DNA from: Epilithonimonas hungarica | GTDB lineage: Bacteria; Bacteroidota; Bacteroidia; Flavobacteriales; Weeksellaceae | DNA length: 64,000 nt | Assembly (NCBI RefSeq): GCF_900102265.1 | Contig: NZ_FNBH01000005.1 | Span: 62,001-126,000 of the forward strand | Reading direction: 5' to 3' | In this document: in pieces, positions 43,206-51,644 of the stretch | Layout: each line of letters starts with the position of its first letter | Numbering within the stretch: position 1 is the stretch's first letter | Translations under genes and position numbers: made by a program | Notes under the pieces: generated by a model | Seen by the model: only the letters and a program-made list of their open reading frames with translations | Databases searched by the model: none | What the model was told of the DNA's origin: nothing

Positions 43206-43436
43206 TTAATTTTCTTTGACCGAAATTATATTTACAGGACACGCTTTGGCAGCCCTATCACAAGATTCGGAAGCGTCGTATTGTGACGTTTTCATTGTAT
43301 GAAAGCCTTTTTTATCAATAGATTTTAACAATACGGACTTCCCGTCTTTTTTAGACATTCTAAAAAATTCCGGCGCAAACTCTGCGCAATAATTACAACC
43401 GATACATTTATCCCGCTGAAGTGTTACAATTATCAT
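43206..43436 (-). CDS. Small ferredoxin
   Basis: 76 residues. CIGCNYC near the N-terminus (after RDK) and ACPVNI near the C-terminus supply four cysteines for one [4Fe-4S] cluster; an extra cysteine in SESCDRA may be structural or allow a different cluster type. This is the single-cluster ferredoxin fold of about 60-80 residues. It lies between the U32-family gene (31-base gap) and the cyclo-ligase (2-base gap). U32 hydroxylases need iron-sulfur clusters and reducing power, so this ferredoxin is a plausible electron donor; that is inference from position. Confidence 0.88.
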   Translation of the reverse strand: MIIVTLQRDKCIGCNYCAEFAPEFFRMSKKDGKSVLLKSIDKKGFHTMKTSQYDASESCDRAAKACPVNIISVKEN

Positions 43437-43467
43437 TTCTATTAATAATCAAAGACAAAATTCTCTA

Positions 43468-44712
43468 TCAGGCTTGAACTATTTTATACAATCTGTCAGA
43501 AGGACGAACTCTGAAGTTGGTCTCGAAAGTGATCACATCAGATTTTGATGCTTTTTCCGCTTCTGGTTTTTGATCAACTCGCATCGTTTCTACAACCATT
43601 TCCTGAGAACCTGTCGTAGGCCCCTGAATCAAAACTTTATCACCAACTGTCAAATCGTATGCCTCTATAAGGAACTCCGCGATATTAGATTTTGGGTAAA
43701 AATGGCGTCCTTTTCCAACATAAATTTTCTTTTGAGTAGCGCTGGATCCGGAACTATCAGACCATTCACCTAATTCCTGACCAAGATAATACCCATTCCA
43801 GAATCCTCTGTTATAAACAGTTTCCAACTGCGACATCCACTCTGCAACCTTTTCCTGAGAAAAATTATTTTCAGCAATAGCATCAATTGCCTCTCTATAA
43901 GCTTTCACCACAGTTGCAACATACTCGGGAGCGCGTCCTCTTCCTTCGATCTTGAGAACTTTCACACCCGCATCTATGATCTGATCAAGAAAACCGATCG
44001 TGCAAAGATCTTTCGGAGACATCATATATTCGTTATCCAGTTCTATTTCAAAACCTGTTTCTTGGTCTATAATAGTATATTTCTTTCTGCAATTTTGTTT
44101 GCACGCCCCTCTATTTGCAGAAGAATTAGCCGAATGCAAACTTAAATAACACTTTCCAGAAACAGCCATGCAAAGCGCGCCATGACCAAAAATCTCGATT
44201 TCGACCAAATTTCCAGAAGGTCCTCTGACGTCATCTTTTACGATCTGGTTACATATTTTTTTGATCTGGCTAATGCTTAATTCACGACTCATTACCATTG
44301 TATCGGCAAAAAGCGCATAGAATTTCACCGTTTCAATATTCGTGATATTGATCTGTGTAGAAATATGGACCTCCATCCCGATTTGTCTTGCATAAGAAAT
44401 CACCGCCTGGTCCATCGCAATTACAGCAGTAATGTTGGCTGTTTTTGCTTTGTTTAGAAGTGTTTTTATAATAGACAAGTCATGGTCATATATAATCGTG
44501 TTAAGTGTAAGATAGGTCCTCACCCCTTTTTCCCCACAACGTCTGCTAATCTCCGGAAGGTCATCAATTGTGAAATTGATTGATGCTCTAGCTCGCATAT
44601 TAAGCTGCTCTACACCAAAATAAATAGAATCTGCACCATTATCCAAAGCTGCTTGCATTGATGTAAAATCGCCAGCCGGTGCCATCAATTCCATTCTACC
44701 GTTGTTTGTCAT
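43468..44712 (-). CDS. U32 peptidase-family RNA hydroxylase (TrhP-like)
   Basis: 414 residues from ATG 44712 (MTNNGRMELMAPAGDF); ATG 44694 is an alternative. The barrel domain begins MELMAPAGDFTSMQAAL and DSIYFGVEQLNMRARA. Four cysteines, C181, C188, C204 and C208 (ALCMAVSGKCYLS, GACKQNCRKKY), are the cluster ligands known in the family. E. coli members TrhP and RlhA hydroxylate tRNA U34 and 23S rRNA, respectively, using prephenate. The last 85 residues form a separate beta module (VGDKVLIQGPTTG) that also ends the neighbouring TrhO. The gene overlaps trhO by 17 bases. Confidence 0.88.
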   Translation of the reverse strand: MTNNGRMELMAPAGDFTSMQAALDNGADSIYFGVEQLNMRARASINFTIDDLPEISRRCGEKGVRTYLTLNTIIYDHDLSIIKTLLNKAKTANITAVIAMDQAVISYARQIGMEVHISTQINITNIETVKFYALFADTMVMSRELSISQIKKICNQIVKDDVRGPSGNLVEIEIFGHGALCMAVSGKCYLSLHSANSSANRGACKQNCRKKYTIIDQETGFEIELDNEYMMSPKDLCTIGFLDQIIDAGVKVLKIEGRGRAPEYVATVVKAYREAIDAIAENNFSQEKVAEWMSQLETVYNRGFWNGYYLGQELGEWSDSSGSSATQKKIYVGKGRHFYPKSNIAEFLIEAYDLTVGDKVLIQGPTTGSQEMVVETMRVDQKPEAEKASKSDVITFETNFRVRPSDRLYKIVQA

Positions 44713-46072
44713 CTCGGTCTTCCAAAATTTTATACAATTTATCCGACAATCTAATTCTGAACGGAATCTCAAAAGTAATCTGGTCTCCAACTTTAGCAGT
44801 TTCAGAAGAAACGCCATTGGCGAAAATTTCTTTTATGATAAACTCCTGCTCGCCAGTCGTTGGGCCAGAAATCAAAACTTTGTCACCAACTGAAACTTCT
44901 TTATTTTCAATTAAAAACTGTCCTATTTTCGATTTAGAATAATAATGTTCTCCTTTACCAATTAAGACTTTTTTACTTTTTATCTTTTGGCGAATATCTT
45001 TGGTGTCAGCTTTAGCCAAAGGTTTATCGGGTAAATTACCTGATTTTTTGAACTTCAAGGATTCGGATTTTCCTTTTCTGAAGATCTTATTCCCAACCTG
45101 CAGACCTTTTCTTTTCGCAACCTGCTCTTCCCAAGGCAAATGAATCGTTTCCAAACATTCTGTAGAACAGCAGTTTTCCATTGCAGCCTTACAGTCATCA
45201 CATTGGATAAACAACAAATGACAAGCATCATTCGCACAATTCGTGTGATTATCACAAGGTTTTCCACACTGGTGACATTGCGCAATGATATCGTCCGTTA
45301 TTCTCTCCCCTAATCTATGGTCAAACACAAAGTTCTTCCCAACAAACTTACTTTCAACACCTTCCTCTTTTACCTGACGCGCGTATTCGATAATTCCGCC
45401 TTCAAGCTGATAAACATTTTTAAAACCCTGATGTTTAAAATACGCACTCGCCTTCTCACAACGGATTCCGCCAGTACAATACATCAAAAGGTTTTTATCT
45501 TCTTTATAATCCTGCAATTGCTCATTGATAATTGGCAAACTTTCTCGGAAATTTTCAACATCCGGCGTAATTGCGCCTTCAAAATGCCCAACTTCACTTT
45601 CGTAATGATTCCTGAAATCCACTACAATCGTATCCGGATTGGCCAGCAAATCATTGAATTCCTGAGCCTTAAGATGAATTCCTTTATTCGTCACATCAAA
45701 AGTTTCGTCATTCAAACCATCCGCAACAATCTTATTTCGAACTTTAATCGTCAATTTCAAAAACGAGTGATTATCCTGCTCCACAGCCACATTCAGGCGA
45801 ATGCCTTTCATAAAATCGTACGCTTCCAAAGTGTCTCGGAAAGCCTCAAATTGATCCGCAGGAACACTCATCTGAGCATTGATTCCTTCGTGCGCCACAT
45901 AGATTCGGCCGAGCGCATCCAAGGCGTTCCAGGCTATAAATAATTCGTCGCGAAATTTCTTTGGGTTTTCAATTTTGGCATACGCATAGAAAGACAATGT
46001 AAGGCGTTCCTTACCAGCTTCATCAATAAGTCTGGCTCTTTCTTCTGCGCTTAAGGTGTTGTACAGTTGCAT
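44696..46072 (-). CDS. trhO: tRNA uridine(34) hydroxylase TrhO with extra C-terminal U32-type module
   Basis: 458 residues, about 110 longer than E. coli TrhO. The N-terminal ferredoxin-like domain (LSFYAYAKIENP ... VAHEGINAQMS) and rhodanese domain with MYCTGGIRCEKAS (C199 and C205) are intact. A cysteine-rich segment (CHQCGKPC, CANDAC, CDDC, about 266-302) probably binds zinc. TrhO performs O2-dependent formation of 5-hydroxyuridine at tRNA position 34. Residues 366-450 (VGDKVLISGPTTGEQE ... SDKLYKI) match the C-terminal module of the next gene's product, with roughly 41 of 86 residues identical. First gene of a four-gene operon. Confidence 0.92.
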   Translation of the reverse strand: MQLYNTLSAEERARLIDEAGKERLTLSFYAYAKIENPKKFRDELFIAWNALDALGRIYVAHEGINAQMSVPADQFEAFRDTLEAYDFMKGIRLNVAVEQDNHSFLKLTIKVRNKIVADGLNDETFDVTNKGIHLKAQEFNDLLANPDTIVVDFRNHYESEVGHFEGAITPDVENFRESLPIINEQLQDYKEDKNLLMYCTGGIRCEKASAYFKHQGFKNVYQLEGGIIEYARQVKEEGVESKFVGKNFVFDHRLGERITDDIIAQCHQCGKPCDNHTNCANDACHLLFIQCDDCKAAMENCCSTECLETIHLPWEEQVAKRKGLQVGNKIFRKGKSESLKFKKSGNLPDKPLAKADTKDIRQKIKSKKVLIGKGEHYYSKSKIGQFLIENKEVSVGDKVLISGPTTGEQEFIIKEIFANGVSSETAKVGDQITFEIPFRIRLSDKLYKILEDRDDKQR

Positions 46073-46106
46073 GCTATAAACGTTTTAAGTGAGAAAAATA
46101 ATGGCG

Positions 46107-46114
46107 CAAAGATA
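46107..46114 (-). promoter_or_regulatory. -7 promoter element of the trhO operon
   Basis: On the minus strand TATCTTTG matches TAnnTTTG exactly, 34 bases before the trhO ATG. The 21-bp repeat array begins just upstream of it. Confidence 0.55.
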
Positions 46115-46139
46115 GGGATTTTTGGTTGATAGTTGTTGG

Positions 46140-46433
46140 TTGATAGTTATCAGGAATTCATTAGGTTATCAAACGATTTAATTTAACAATCAAACTAACT
46201 AAGTATGTCGTCCAGGATCTTAAATAGATAATCAAAGTACTTGAGTAAACAATCAAGGATATTGAGTAGACCGTCAAAGGTCTTGAGTAGACTATCAAAG
46301 GTTTTGAGTAGACTGTCAGAGGAGTTGAGTAGACAATCAGAGGAGTTGAGTAGACAATCAGAAGAGTAAAGTAGACTGTCAGAAGAGTAAAATAGGTTGT
46401 TACAAGAGTTAAGTAGATAGTTACAGATAAAAT
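46140..46433. repeat. Degenerate tandem repeat array with exact 21-bp period, about 14 units
   Basis: GTAGAC or a variant starts a unit at 46203, 46224, 46245, 46266, 46287, 46308, 46329, 46350, 46371, 46392 and 46413, with weaker units at 46182, 46161 and 46140. The central units follow GTAGAC-NN-TCA-(A/G)AGG-N-NTTGA. The array lies between the divergent trhO operon and DPP-IV gene. The minus strand is open for 92 codons with a YSxPLxV heptad, because 21 is a multiple of three. Confidence 0.9.
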
Positions 46434-46474
46434 TAACATTAAATCTACTCTGCTTTAAAACAATTAATCTTTAT

Positions 46475-46482
46475 TATATTTA
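46475..46482 (+). promoter_or_regulatory. Weak candidate -7 element for the S9 peptidase gene
   Basis: TATATTTA, one mismatch from TAnnTTTG, 19 bases before the ATG. Confidence 0.3.
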
Positions 46483-46501
46483 CGTCATTAAAATCTTAAA
46501 A

Positions 46502-48637
46502 ATGAAGAAAGTCTTATTTTCTGTTGTTATGATGACAGCAGTTTTCTCACAAAATACTTATGCACAAGAAATTACACTCGATAAAATCTATTCCGGCTAC
46601 TATCGCGGAAAAGGAATCGCAGGAATCGCATCCTTAAATGACGGCGAAAACTACGCTACCATCGAGAAAGACGGCATTGCAAAATACAATTACAAAACGT
46701 CTCAACAATCCGGAAACATCGTGGATGGAAAATTCGAATCGTATATTTTCTCTGCCGATGAGTCCAAAATCTTGTTGCAAAAAGAAAGTGAGTCGATTTA
46801 CAGGCATTCGTTTTTAGGGAAATTTGATGTGAAGGATTTGAAATCAAATAAAGTAACGCCTCTTAATAACGGAAACTACATTCAGGAACCGAAATTCTCT
46901 CCGGACGGGAGCAAAGTCGCTTTCATAGTTGACAATAATTTGTTTTATCAGGATTTGACTTCAAATAAAATCACTCAAATCACAACAGACGGAAAGAAAA
47001 ATTCTATAATCAACGGACTTGGAGACTGGGTTTATGAGGAAGAATTCGGTCACGCAGATTATTACCAGTGGAACAAAGCAGGCGATGCGATTGTTTTCGT
47101 GAAATTTGACGAGTCAAAAGTTCCGGAAATATACATTCCAATCTACGGGAAATCGCTTTATCCAACCGAAATGCGGTACAAATATCCAAAAGCCGGAGAA
47201 ACCAACTCAACTGTTTCTGCTCAATTATATCAATTAAATCCAGGGAAAACAACTGCTTTAAATATCGCAGGTTTTGAGAATCATTACATTCCACAAATCT
47301 GGCAAACGAATGACGCTAACGAAATTGTCATCGCAACCAGCAACAGACATCACAGCAAAGTTGATTTGATAAAAGTGGATACTAAATCCGGAAACTTAAC
47401 CAAACTGTTCTCCGAAACAGACAACGCCTGGATAGAAACCGACAATCTGACCTTGGAATTTTTGGACGACAACTCTTTCCTTTGGGCTTCCGAACGTGAT
47501 GGTTACAGACAATTGTATTGGTACGACAAATCCGGAAAACTGAAAAAACAAGTGGCAAAAGGCAATTGGGAAATCACAGATTATTATGGCTACAACCCAA
47601 AGACCAAGGAAGCTTACATCCAAACAACTGAAAAAGGAAGCTTGAACAAAGTTGTTTCAAAACTGAATATCAATTCCGGAAAAACAACTTTGATTTCTTA
47701 TCCTGAAGGAAACAACTCGGCAAGTTTTAGCAAGACTTTTAATTATTTCATCAACACCAATTCAACAGCGTCTTCTCCAAACAAATATGTCTTGAAGGAT
47801 GCTTCTGGTAAAGAAATTAAAGAATTACAAAACAATAATGAAGCGCTTGCGAAGCTTCAGAAAGATAATTTTGTAGCGAAGGAATTCATTACTATTCCAA
47901 ATTCTGTTGGCGACCAACTCAACGCTTGGATCATCAAACCGAAAAACTTTGACCCAAATAAAAAATATCCATTGTTTATGTTCCAATATTCTGGTCCAGG
48001 TTCTCAGCAGGTTTCAAATTCTTGGGACGGAGGAAACGGAATTTGGTTCGAAATGCTGGCTCAGAAAGGTTACGTTGTAGCTTGTGTGGACGGACGAGGA
48101 ACAGGTTTCAAAGGTTCAAAATTCAAAAAAGTGATTTACAAACAATTGGGTAAATACGAAATCGAGGATCAAATCATTGCTGCAAAATGGTTTGGAAACC
48201 AATCTTATATCGACAAATCCAGAATTGGGATTTTCGGATGGAGTTTTGGTGGTTATATGAGTTCTCTTGCAATGACAAAAGGCGCTGATGTTTTCAAATT
48301 GGGAATTGCTGTTGCGCCGGTGACGAACTGGAGATATTATGACAGCATTTACACAGAAAAATTCCTGCAGACTCCGCAAGAAAATCCGGAAGGTTATGAC
48401 CAAAATTCGCCAACTACTTTTGCAAATTTGTTGAAAGGGAAATTCCTTTTGATTCACGGAACTGCTGATGACAATGTTCACTTCCAAAACTCAATGGAGT
48501 TTTCTGAGGCGTTGATCCAAAATAAAAAACAATTTGATTTTATGGCTTATCCGGACAAAAACCATGGCATTTTTGGAGGACAAACAAGACCTCAGCTTTA
48601 TGAAAAAATGACGAATTTTATTTTGGAGAATTTGTAA
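46502..48637 (+). CDS. Dipeptidyl peptidase IV-like S9 peptidase
   Basis: 711 residues with a signal peptide (cleavage after TYAQ, residue 22). The N-terminal eight-bladed propeller (about 30-460) includes DWVYEEEFG, the double-Glu motif that in DPP-IV anchors the free N-terminus of the substrate. The C-terminal alpha/beta hydrolase has the catalytic serine in GWSFGGY, Asp in HGTADDNVH and His in DKNHGI. It probably removes Xaa-Pro (or similar) dipeptides from peptides in the periplasm. Downstream are three POT transporters that could import the products. Confidence 0.93.
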   Translation: MKKVLFSVVMMTAVFSQNTYAQEITLDKIYSGYYRGKGIAGIASLNDGENYATIEKDGIAKYNYKTSQQSGNIVDGKFESYIFSADESKILLQKESESIYRHSFLGKFDVKDLKSNKVTPLNNGNYIQEPKFSPDGSKVAFIVDNNLFYQDLTSNKITQITTDGKKNSIINGLGDWVYEEEFGHADYYQWNKAGDAIVFVKFDESKVPEIYIPIYGKSLYPTEMRYKYPKAGETNSTVSAQLYQLNPGKTTALNIAGFENHYIPQIWQTNDANEIVIATSNRHHSKVDLIKVDTKSGNLTKLFSETDNAWIETDNLTLEFLDDNSFLWASERDGYRQLYWYDKSGKLKKQVAKGNWEITDYYGYNPKTKEAYIQTTEKGSLNKVVSKLNINSGKTTLISYPEGNNSASFSKTFNYFINTNSTASSPNKYVLKDASGKEIKELQNNNEALAKLQKDNFVAKEFITIPNSVGDQLNAWIIKPKNFDPNKKYPLFMFQYSGPGSQQVSNSWDGGNGIWFEMLAQKGYVVACVDGRGTGFKGSKFKKVIYKQLGKYEIEDQIIAAKWFGNQSYIDKSRIGIFGWSFGGYMSSLAMTKGADVFKLGIAVAPVTNWRYYDSIYTEKFLQTPQENPEGYDQNSPTTFANLLKGKFLLIHGTADDNVHFQNSMEFSEALIQNKKQFDFMAYPDKNHGIFGGQTRPQLYEKMTNFILENL

Positions 48638-48657
48638 GAATTAATTTCATCAATAAA

Positions 48658-48697
48658 ATAAAAATCCTTTTAAATTAAGTTTTAAAAGGATTTTTTA
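48658..48697. terminator. Bidirectional terminator
   Basis: AAAATCCTTTTAAA pairs with TTTAAAAGGATTTT; A and T runs on both sides. It separates the peptidase from the convergent toxin gene. Confidence 0.85.
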
Positions 48698-49000
48698 TTA
48701 CAATCTTGTTTGCCAAATTTTAGGATTTCTGGAGGTGTGATAAATACCGATAATCAAAATTGAATTGCTTAAATCATCATATTTATAATGGATTCCGAAT
48801 GGGAAATCTTTCAAATAACAAATTCTACAATCATTATATTTTTTCTCTTTGGATAGCGGATTTTCTCTAAGAAATTTCACCTCATTTTCAAATTCTTCGT
48901 AAAATCTAAGAAGTAGCTTTTTATTAATTTTTCTATACCAATCGTCAATTTCTTTTAAGTCTGTTTTTACAAATGCAGAAAATTCAATTCTACAATTCAT
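48698..49000 (-). CDS. ParE/RelE-family toxin
   Basis: 100 residues with the ParE/RelE fold: an N-terminal strand and helix (RIEFSAFVKTDLKEIDDWYRKINKKLLLRFYEEF) and a strand-rich end (CRICYLKDFPFGIHYKYDD ... ILIIGIYHTSRNPKIW). The HTSRNP ending is typical. ParE-like members poison gyrase and RelE-like ones cut mRNA on the ribosome; which applies here cannot be told. The antitoxin gene lies upstream and overlaps by 11 bases. Confidence 0.85.
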   Translation of the reverse strand: MNCRIEFSAFVKTDLKEIDDWYRKINKKLLLRFYEEFENEVKFLRENPLSKEKKYNDCRICYLKDFPFGIHYKYDDLSNSILIIGIYHTSRNPKIWQTRL

Positions 49001-49238
49001 CTTTTAACCTTTTTATATAATCATTCATTTCAGATTCTGAAACAATCGAGGTTGAATTTTCAGAAGTATATGTCAATCTTCTTCTTGTTTCTTCAATTTG
49101 CCATTGCGGAACTTCATTTTGACTATCATCAGAGTAATACTTGAATTTCAAAAAATCAATAAAATCGTTTACTTCTTCGTAGAAATCTTCCGGAAGTGTC
49201 TGTATATTGTCTTGTAAATGTTTTATGGTAATTGGCAT
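48990..49238 (-). CDS. Antitoxin of the ParE/RelE-type module
   Basis: 82 residues. The first half (MPITIKHLQDNIQTLPEDFYEEVNDFIDFLKFKYY) resembles small DUF2281-like antitoxins; the second half is a polar, probably disordered toxin-binding segment ending in SESEMNDYIKRLKDEL. Gene order antitoxin-toxin with an 11-base overlap is classical and implies coupled translation. Usually such antitoxins repress their own operon. The module sits between the DPP-IV and POT genes. Confidence 0.82.
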   Translation of the reverse strand: MPITIKHLQDNIQTLPEDFYEEVNDFIDFLKFKYYSDDSQNEVPQWQIEETRRRLTYTSENSTSIVSESEMNDYIKRLKDEL

Positions 49239-49254
49239 TTCGGTTACTTTCTAT

Positions 49255-49262
49255 CAAAGTTA
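49255..49262 (-). promoter_or_regulatory. -7 promoter element of the toxin-antitoxin operon
   Basis: On the minus strand TAACTTTG matches TAnnTTTG exactly, 16 bases before the antitoxin ATG. Confidence 0.55.
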
Positions 49263-49318
49263 TAAAATTTTTTAATTCATTTTAAAATTCTATTTTTACG
49301 AATCAACAAATTAACTTT

Positions 49319-50989
49319 ATGAAAACTAAACATCCTAAAGGCCTGCCTTTCCTTTTTTTCACAGAAATGTGGGAACGTTTCGGTTACTATTTGATTCTCG
49401 GAATTTTTGTTTTGTATCTGATAGAGCCGCAAGGCGTTGCCGGAGGATTGGGAATTCCTGACAAAGATGCCGATGATATTTTCGGGACTTTCATTGCCTT
49501 GACGTATTTGACGCCTTTTCTTGGCGGATTTTTAGCTGACCGTGTTTTGGGTTACATCAAATCCATTTATCTTGGCGGTGTTTTGATGGCTGCAGGTTAT
49601 ATTGGTGTAGGTATTTTCAAAGAATTGCCATTATTTTATGGTTCTCTCGCATTGATTATTATTGGAAATGGTTTCTTCAAACCTACGATTTCTACACTTC
49701 TGGGAAATCTCTATTCCGAAGAGCCTTACAAAGCAAATAAAGATTCTGGCTACAACATTTTTTATATGGGAATCAATATCGGAGCATTTATCTGTAACAT
49801 TATTGCGGCATTTATGCGGAATAAATTCGGTTGGGGCGAGGCTTTTATTACGGCCGGCGTTGGGATGTTGCTTGGATTGGTAATTTTCACAATCGGACTG
49901 AAGCATTATAGACACGCTGCTATTATGAAACCAAGCCAGGAAGGTGATACAAAACTGTCTGAAATCCTGATGAAAGTTTTTGTTCCGGCGATTATTGCCG
50001 GCGTTATTGGCTGGTTTGTTCCAACGATGATTTTGGGAACTAATATTTTTGGTAGCACAAATACAGATGCATTTATTTTCGCTTGTGTTCCTGTTATTTA
50101 CTTCTATGTCTTGCTTTATTTCAAATCCAATCCATTGGAAAAACCTGCGATTGGTGCTTTGCTTTCGATATTCCTCATCAGTATGTTTTTCTGGGCGGTT
50201 TTTAAACAAAATGGAACAGCTTTGACTAGATGGGCAAATTACTATACAGACAGAAGTGTTTCCGAATCTGTGGAAAAACCTTTGGCTTCGCTTTATCTGG
50301 TTGAAGAAAAAAGTTACGCCGATAAGGAAACCCCAATTTTTGATGAGCAATTCCGTTCTCAGAAAGATACTGAGGGAAAAACCTTAAAAGAAACAGGAAA
50401 AGATATTTACTTTAGAAATGTTTCCTCGGAGAAAAAATCAGAATTGGAATCGAATTCCGATAAACCTATTTTCCTTTACAACACAGAACTTTTTCAATCC
50501 ATCAATCCATTTTGGGTTATTGCTTTAACGCCAATAATCGTCGGTGTTTGGGCAATGCTGAGAAAACGTGGAAAAGAACCTTTGACACCTAGTAAAATCG
50601 TTTTAGGGTTATTCATCACCAGTTTATCTTGCCTTGTAATGGTTGGTGCGGTTTACGCAGGAAATAATGGTGCTGAAAAAGTTTCTGCACTTTGGTTGAT
50701 TGCCGGATATGGCGTCGTAACAATCGGTGAGCTTTGTCTGTCGCCAATGGGATTATCATTCGTTTCAAAATTATCCCCTGCAAGATTGACCGCATTGATG
50801 ATGGGTGGATTCTTCTTAGCGAATTCAGTGGGGAATAAATTATCTGGAATCCTTGCCAGCACCTGGTATAATTATGAAAACAAAGCCAATTATTTCTTGG
50901 TTAATTTTGGACTTTTGATTTTCGCAACTTTGTTGGGATTATCGATGTTGAAAAGACTTAATAAAATAATGAAGGAAAGTGGACATTAA
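49319..50989 (+). CDS. POT/PTR2-family peptide transporter (first of three)
   Basis: A 556-residue proton-coupled oligopeptide symporter with 12-14 membrane helices. Family signatures are FTEMWERFGYYLILG (ExxERFxYY, proton coupling and substrate) and IIGNGFFKPTISTLLGNLY (PTR2 signature). A hydrophilic stretch of about 65 residues (residues 325-390, SVSEKPL..ETPIFDEQFRS) lies between helices, longer than in the other two copies here, and could face the periplasm. The conserved ELCLSPMGLSFVSKL is near the C-terminal bundle. Imports di- and tripeptides. Confidence 0.92.
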   Translation: MKTKHPKGLPFLFFTEMWERFGYYLILGIFVLYLIEPQGVAGGLGIPDKDADDIFGTFIALTYLTPFLGGFLADRVLGYIKSIYLGGVLMAAGYIGVGIFKELPLFYGSLALIIIGNGFFKPTISTLLGNLYSEEPYKANKDSGYNIFYMGINIGAFICNIIAAFMRNKFGWGEAFITAGVGMLLGLVIFTIGLKHYRHAAIMKPSQEGDTKLSEILMKVFVPAIIAGVIGWFVPTMILGTNIFGSTNTDAFIFACVPVIYFYVLLYFKSNPLEKPAIGALLSIFLISMFFWAVFKQNGTALTRWANYYTDRSVSESVEKPLASLYLVEEKSYADKETPIFDEQFRSQKDTEGKTLKETGKDIYFRNVSSEKKSELESNSDKPIFLYNTELFQSINPFWVIALTPIIVGVWAMLRKRGKEPLTPSKIVLGLFITSLSCLVMVGAVYAGNNGAEKVSALWLIAGYGVVTIGELCLSPMGLSFVSKLSPARLTALMMGGFFLANSVGNKLSGILASTWYNYENKANYFLVNFGLLIFATLLGLSMLKRLNKIMKESGH

Positions 50990-51004
50990 TCATAAATGAT
51001 GGTC

Positions 51005-51053
51005 GATAAATGATTATTGATTTGAATCACAATCAATCGATTATCATTTATTA
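51005..51053. repeat. Imperfect inverted repeat between POT and GNAT genes
   Basis: ATAAATGATTATTGATT faces AATCAATCGATTATCATTTAT (imperfect pairing), reaching into the 3' end of the GNAT gene. There is no clear T-tract; it may act as a weak bidirectional terminator. Confidence 0.35.
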
Positions 51054-51535
51054 TCTATCTTCTGATATGCTAATCTTGGTGTTCCGTCTGCTACATAAAT
51101 GATTCCGCATTTCTGGTAACCGAGTCTTTCCAAGACTTTTTGCATTGCGACATTGGTTTCGTGGGTATCAATTCTGATATTTGGGAATAGCTGAAAACAC
51201 CATTCGAAACAGAATTGTGCCACACCTTTTGCTTTTCCGTTGGAAGCCAAACGATGAACGACACCGTATTTTTCATCATTCAGCCAAGCTCCGTTTTCAA
51301 TTAATGAATAATTAGGGTCATCACCAATAATAAAATCGAAGGTTGCAACCACTTCATCATCATTAATAATCAAAAAATTATAATCTTTTTCTACACTTTC
51401 CAACATCAATTCCTTTGATGGATAACCATTGGTCCACTGGACTGTATTTCCACTTTCGCGCATCAGCTGTCTTGCGGTGTTGATGCAATCCATTATTTCA
51501 TTGATATCTTCCGGCGTTGACTTTCTAATTTCCAT
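51044..51535 (-). CDS. GNAT-family N-acetyltransferase
   Basis: 163 residues with the GNAT plan: N-terminal IRKSTPEDINEIMDCINTAR, a central acceptor strand (VVATFDFIIGDDP), the acetyl-CoA loop region HRLASNGKAKGVAQFCFEWCF (a modified Q/RxxGxG/A) and the C-terminal NVAMQKVLERLGYQKCG. Substrate unknown. It is in antisense orientation between two POT genes, with no clear operon partner. Confidence 0.82.
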   Translation of the reverse strand: MEIRKSTPEDINEIMDCINTARQLMRESGNTVQWTNGYPSKELMLESVEKDYNFLIINDDEVVATFDFIIGDDPNYSLIENGAWLNDEKYGVVHRLASNGKAKGVAQFCFEWCFQLFPNIRIDTHETNVAMQKVLERLGYQKCGIIYVADGTPRLAYQKIDNK

Positions 51536-51604
51536 AATATAAAAATAATCTGGCTGAATGTGTTAATCGTCTGCAATTTAACTTTACCGTTGATGAAAAA
51601 AAAC

Positions 51605-51612
51605 TATATTTG
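51605..51612 (+). promoter_or_regulatory. -7 promoter element of the second POT gene
   Basis: TATATTTG matches TAnnTTTG exactly, 32 bases before the ATG. Confidence 0.55.
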
Positions 51613-51644
51613 TTACCTTTAAGAAAATTTAACAATTAATTTAT

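Noticed and set aside
46140-46433. Reading the 21-bp array as a CRISPR
   Set aside because: There are no constant repeats separated by unique spacers, the period is too short, and no cas genes are in the window.
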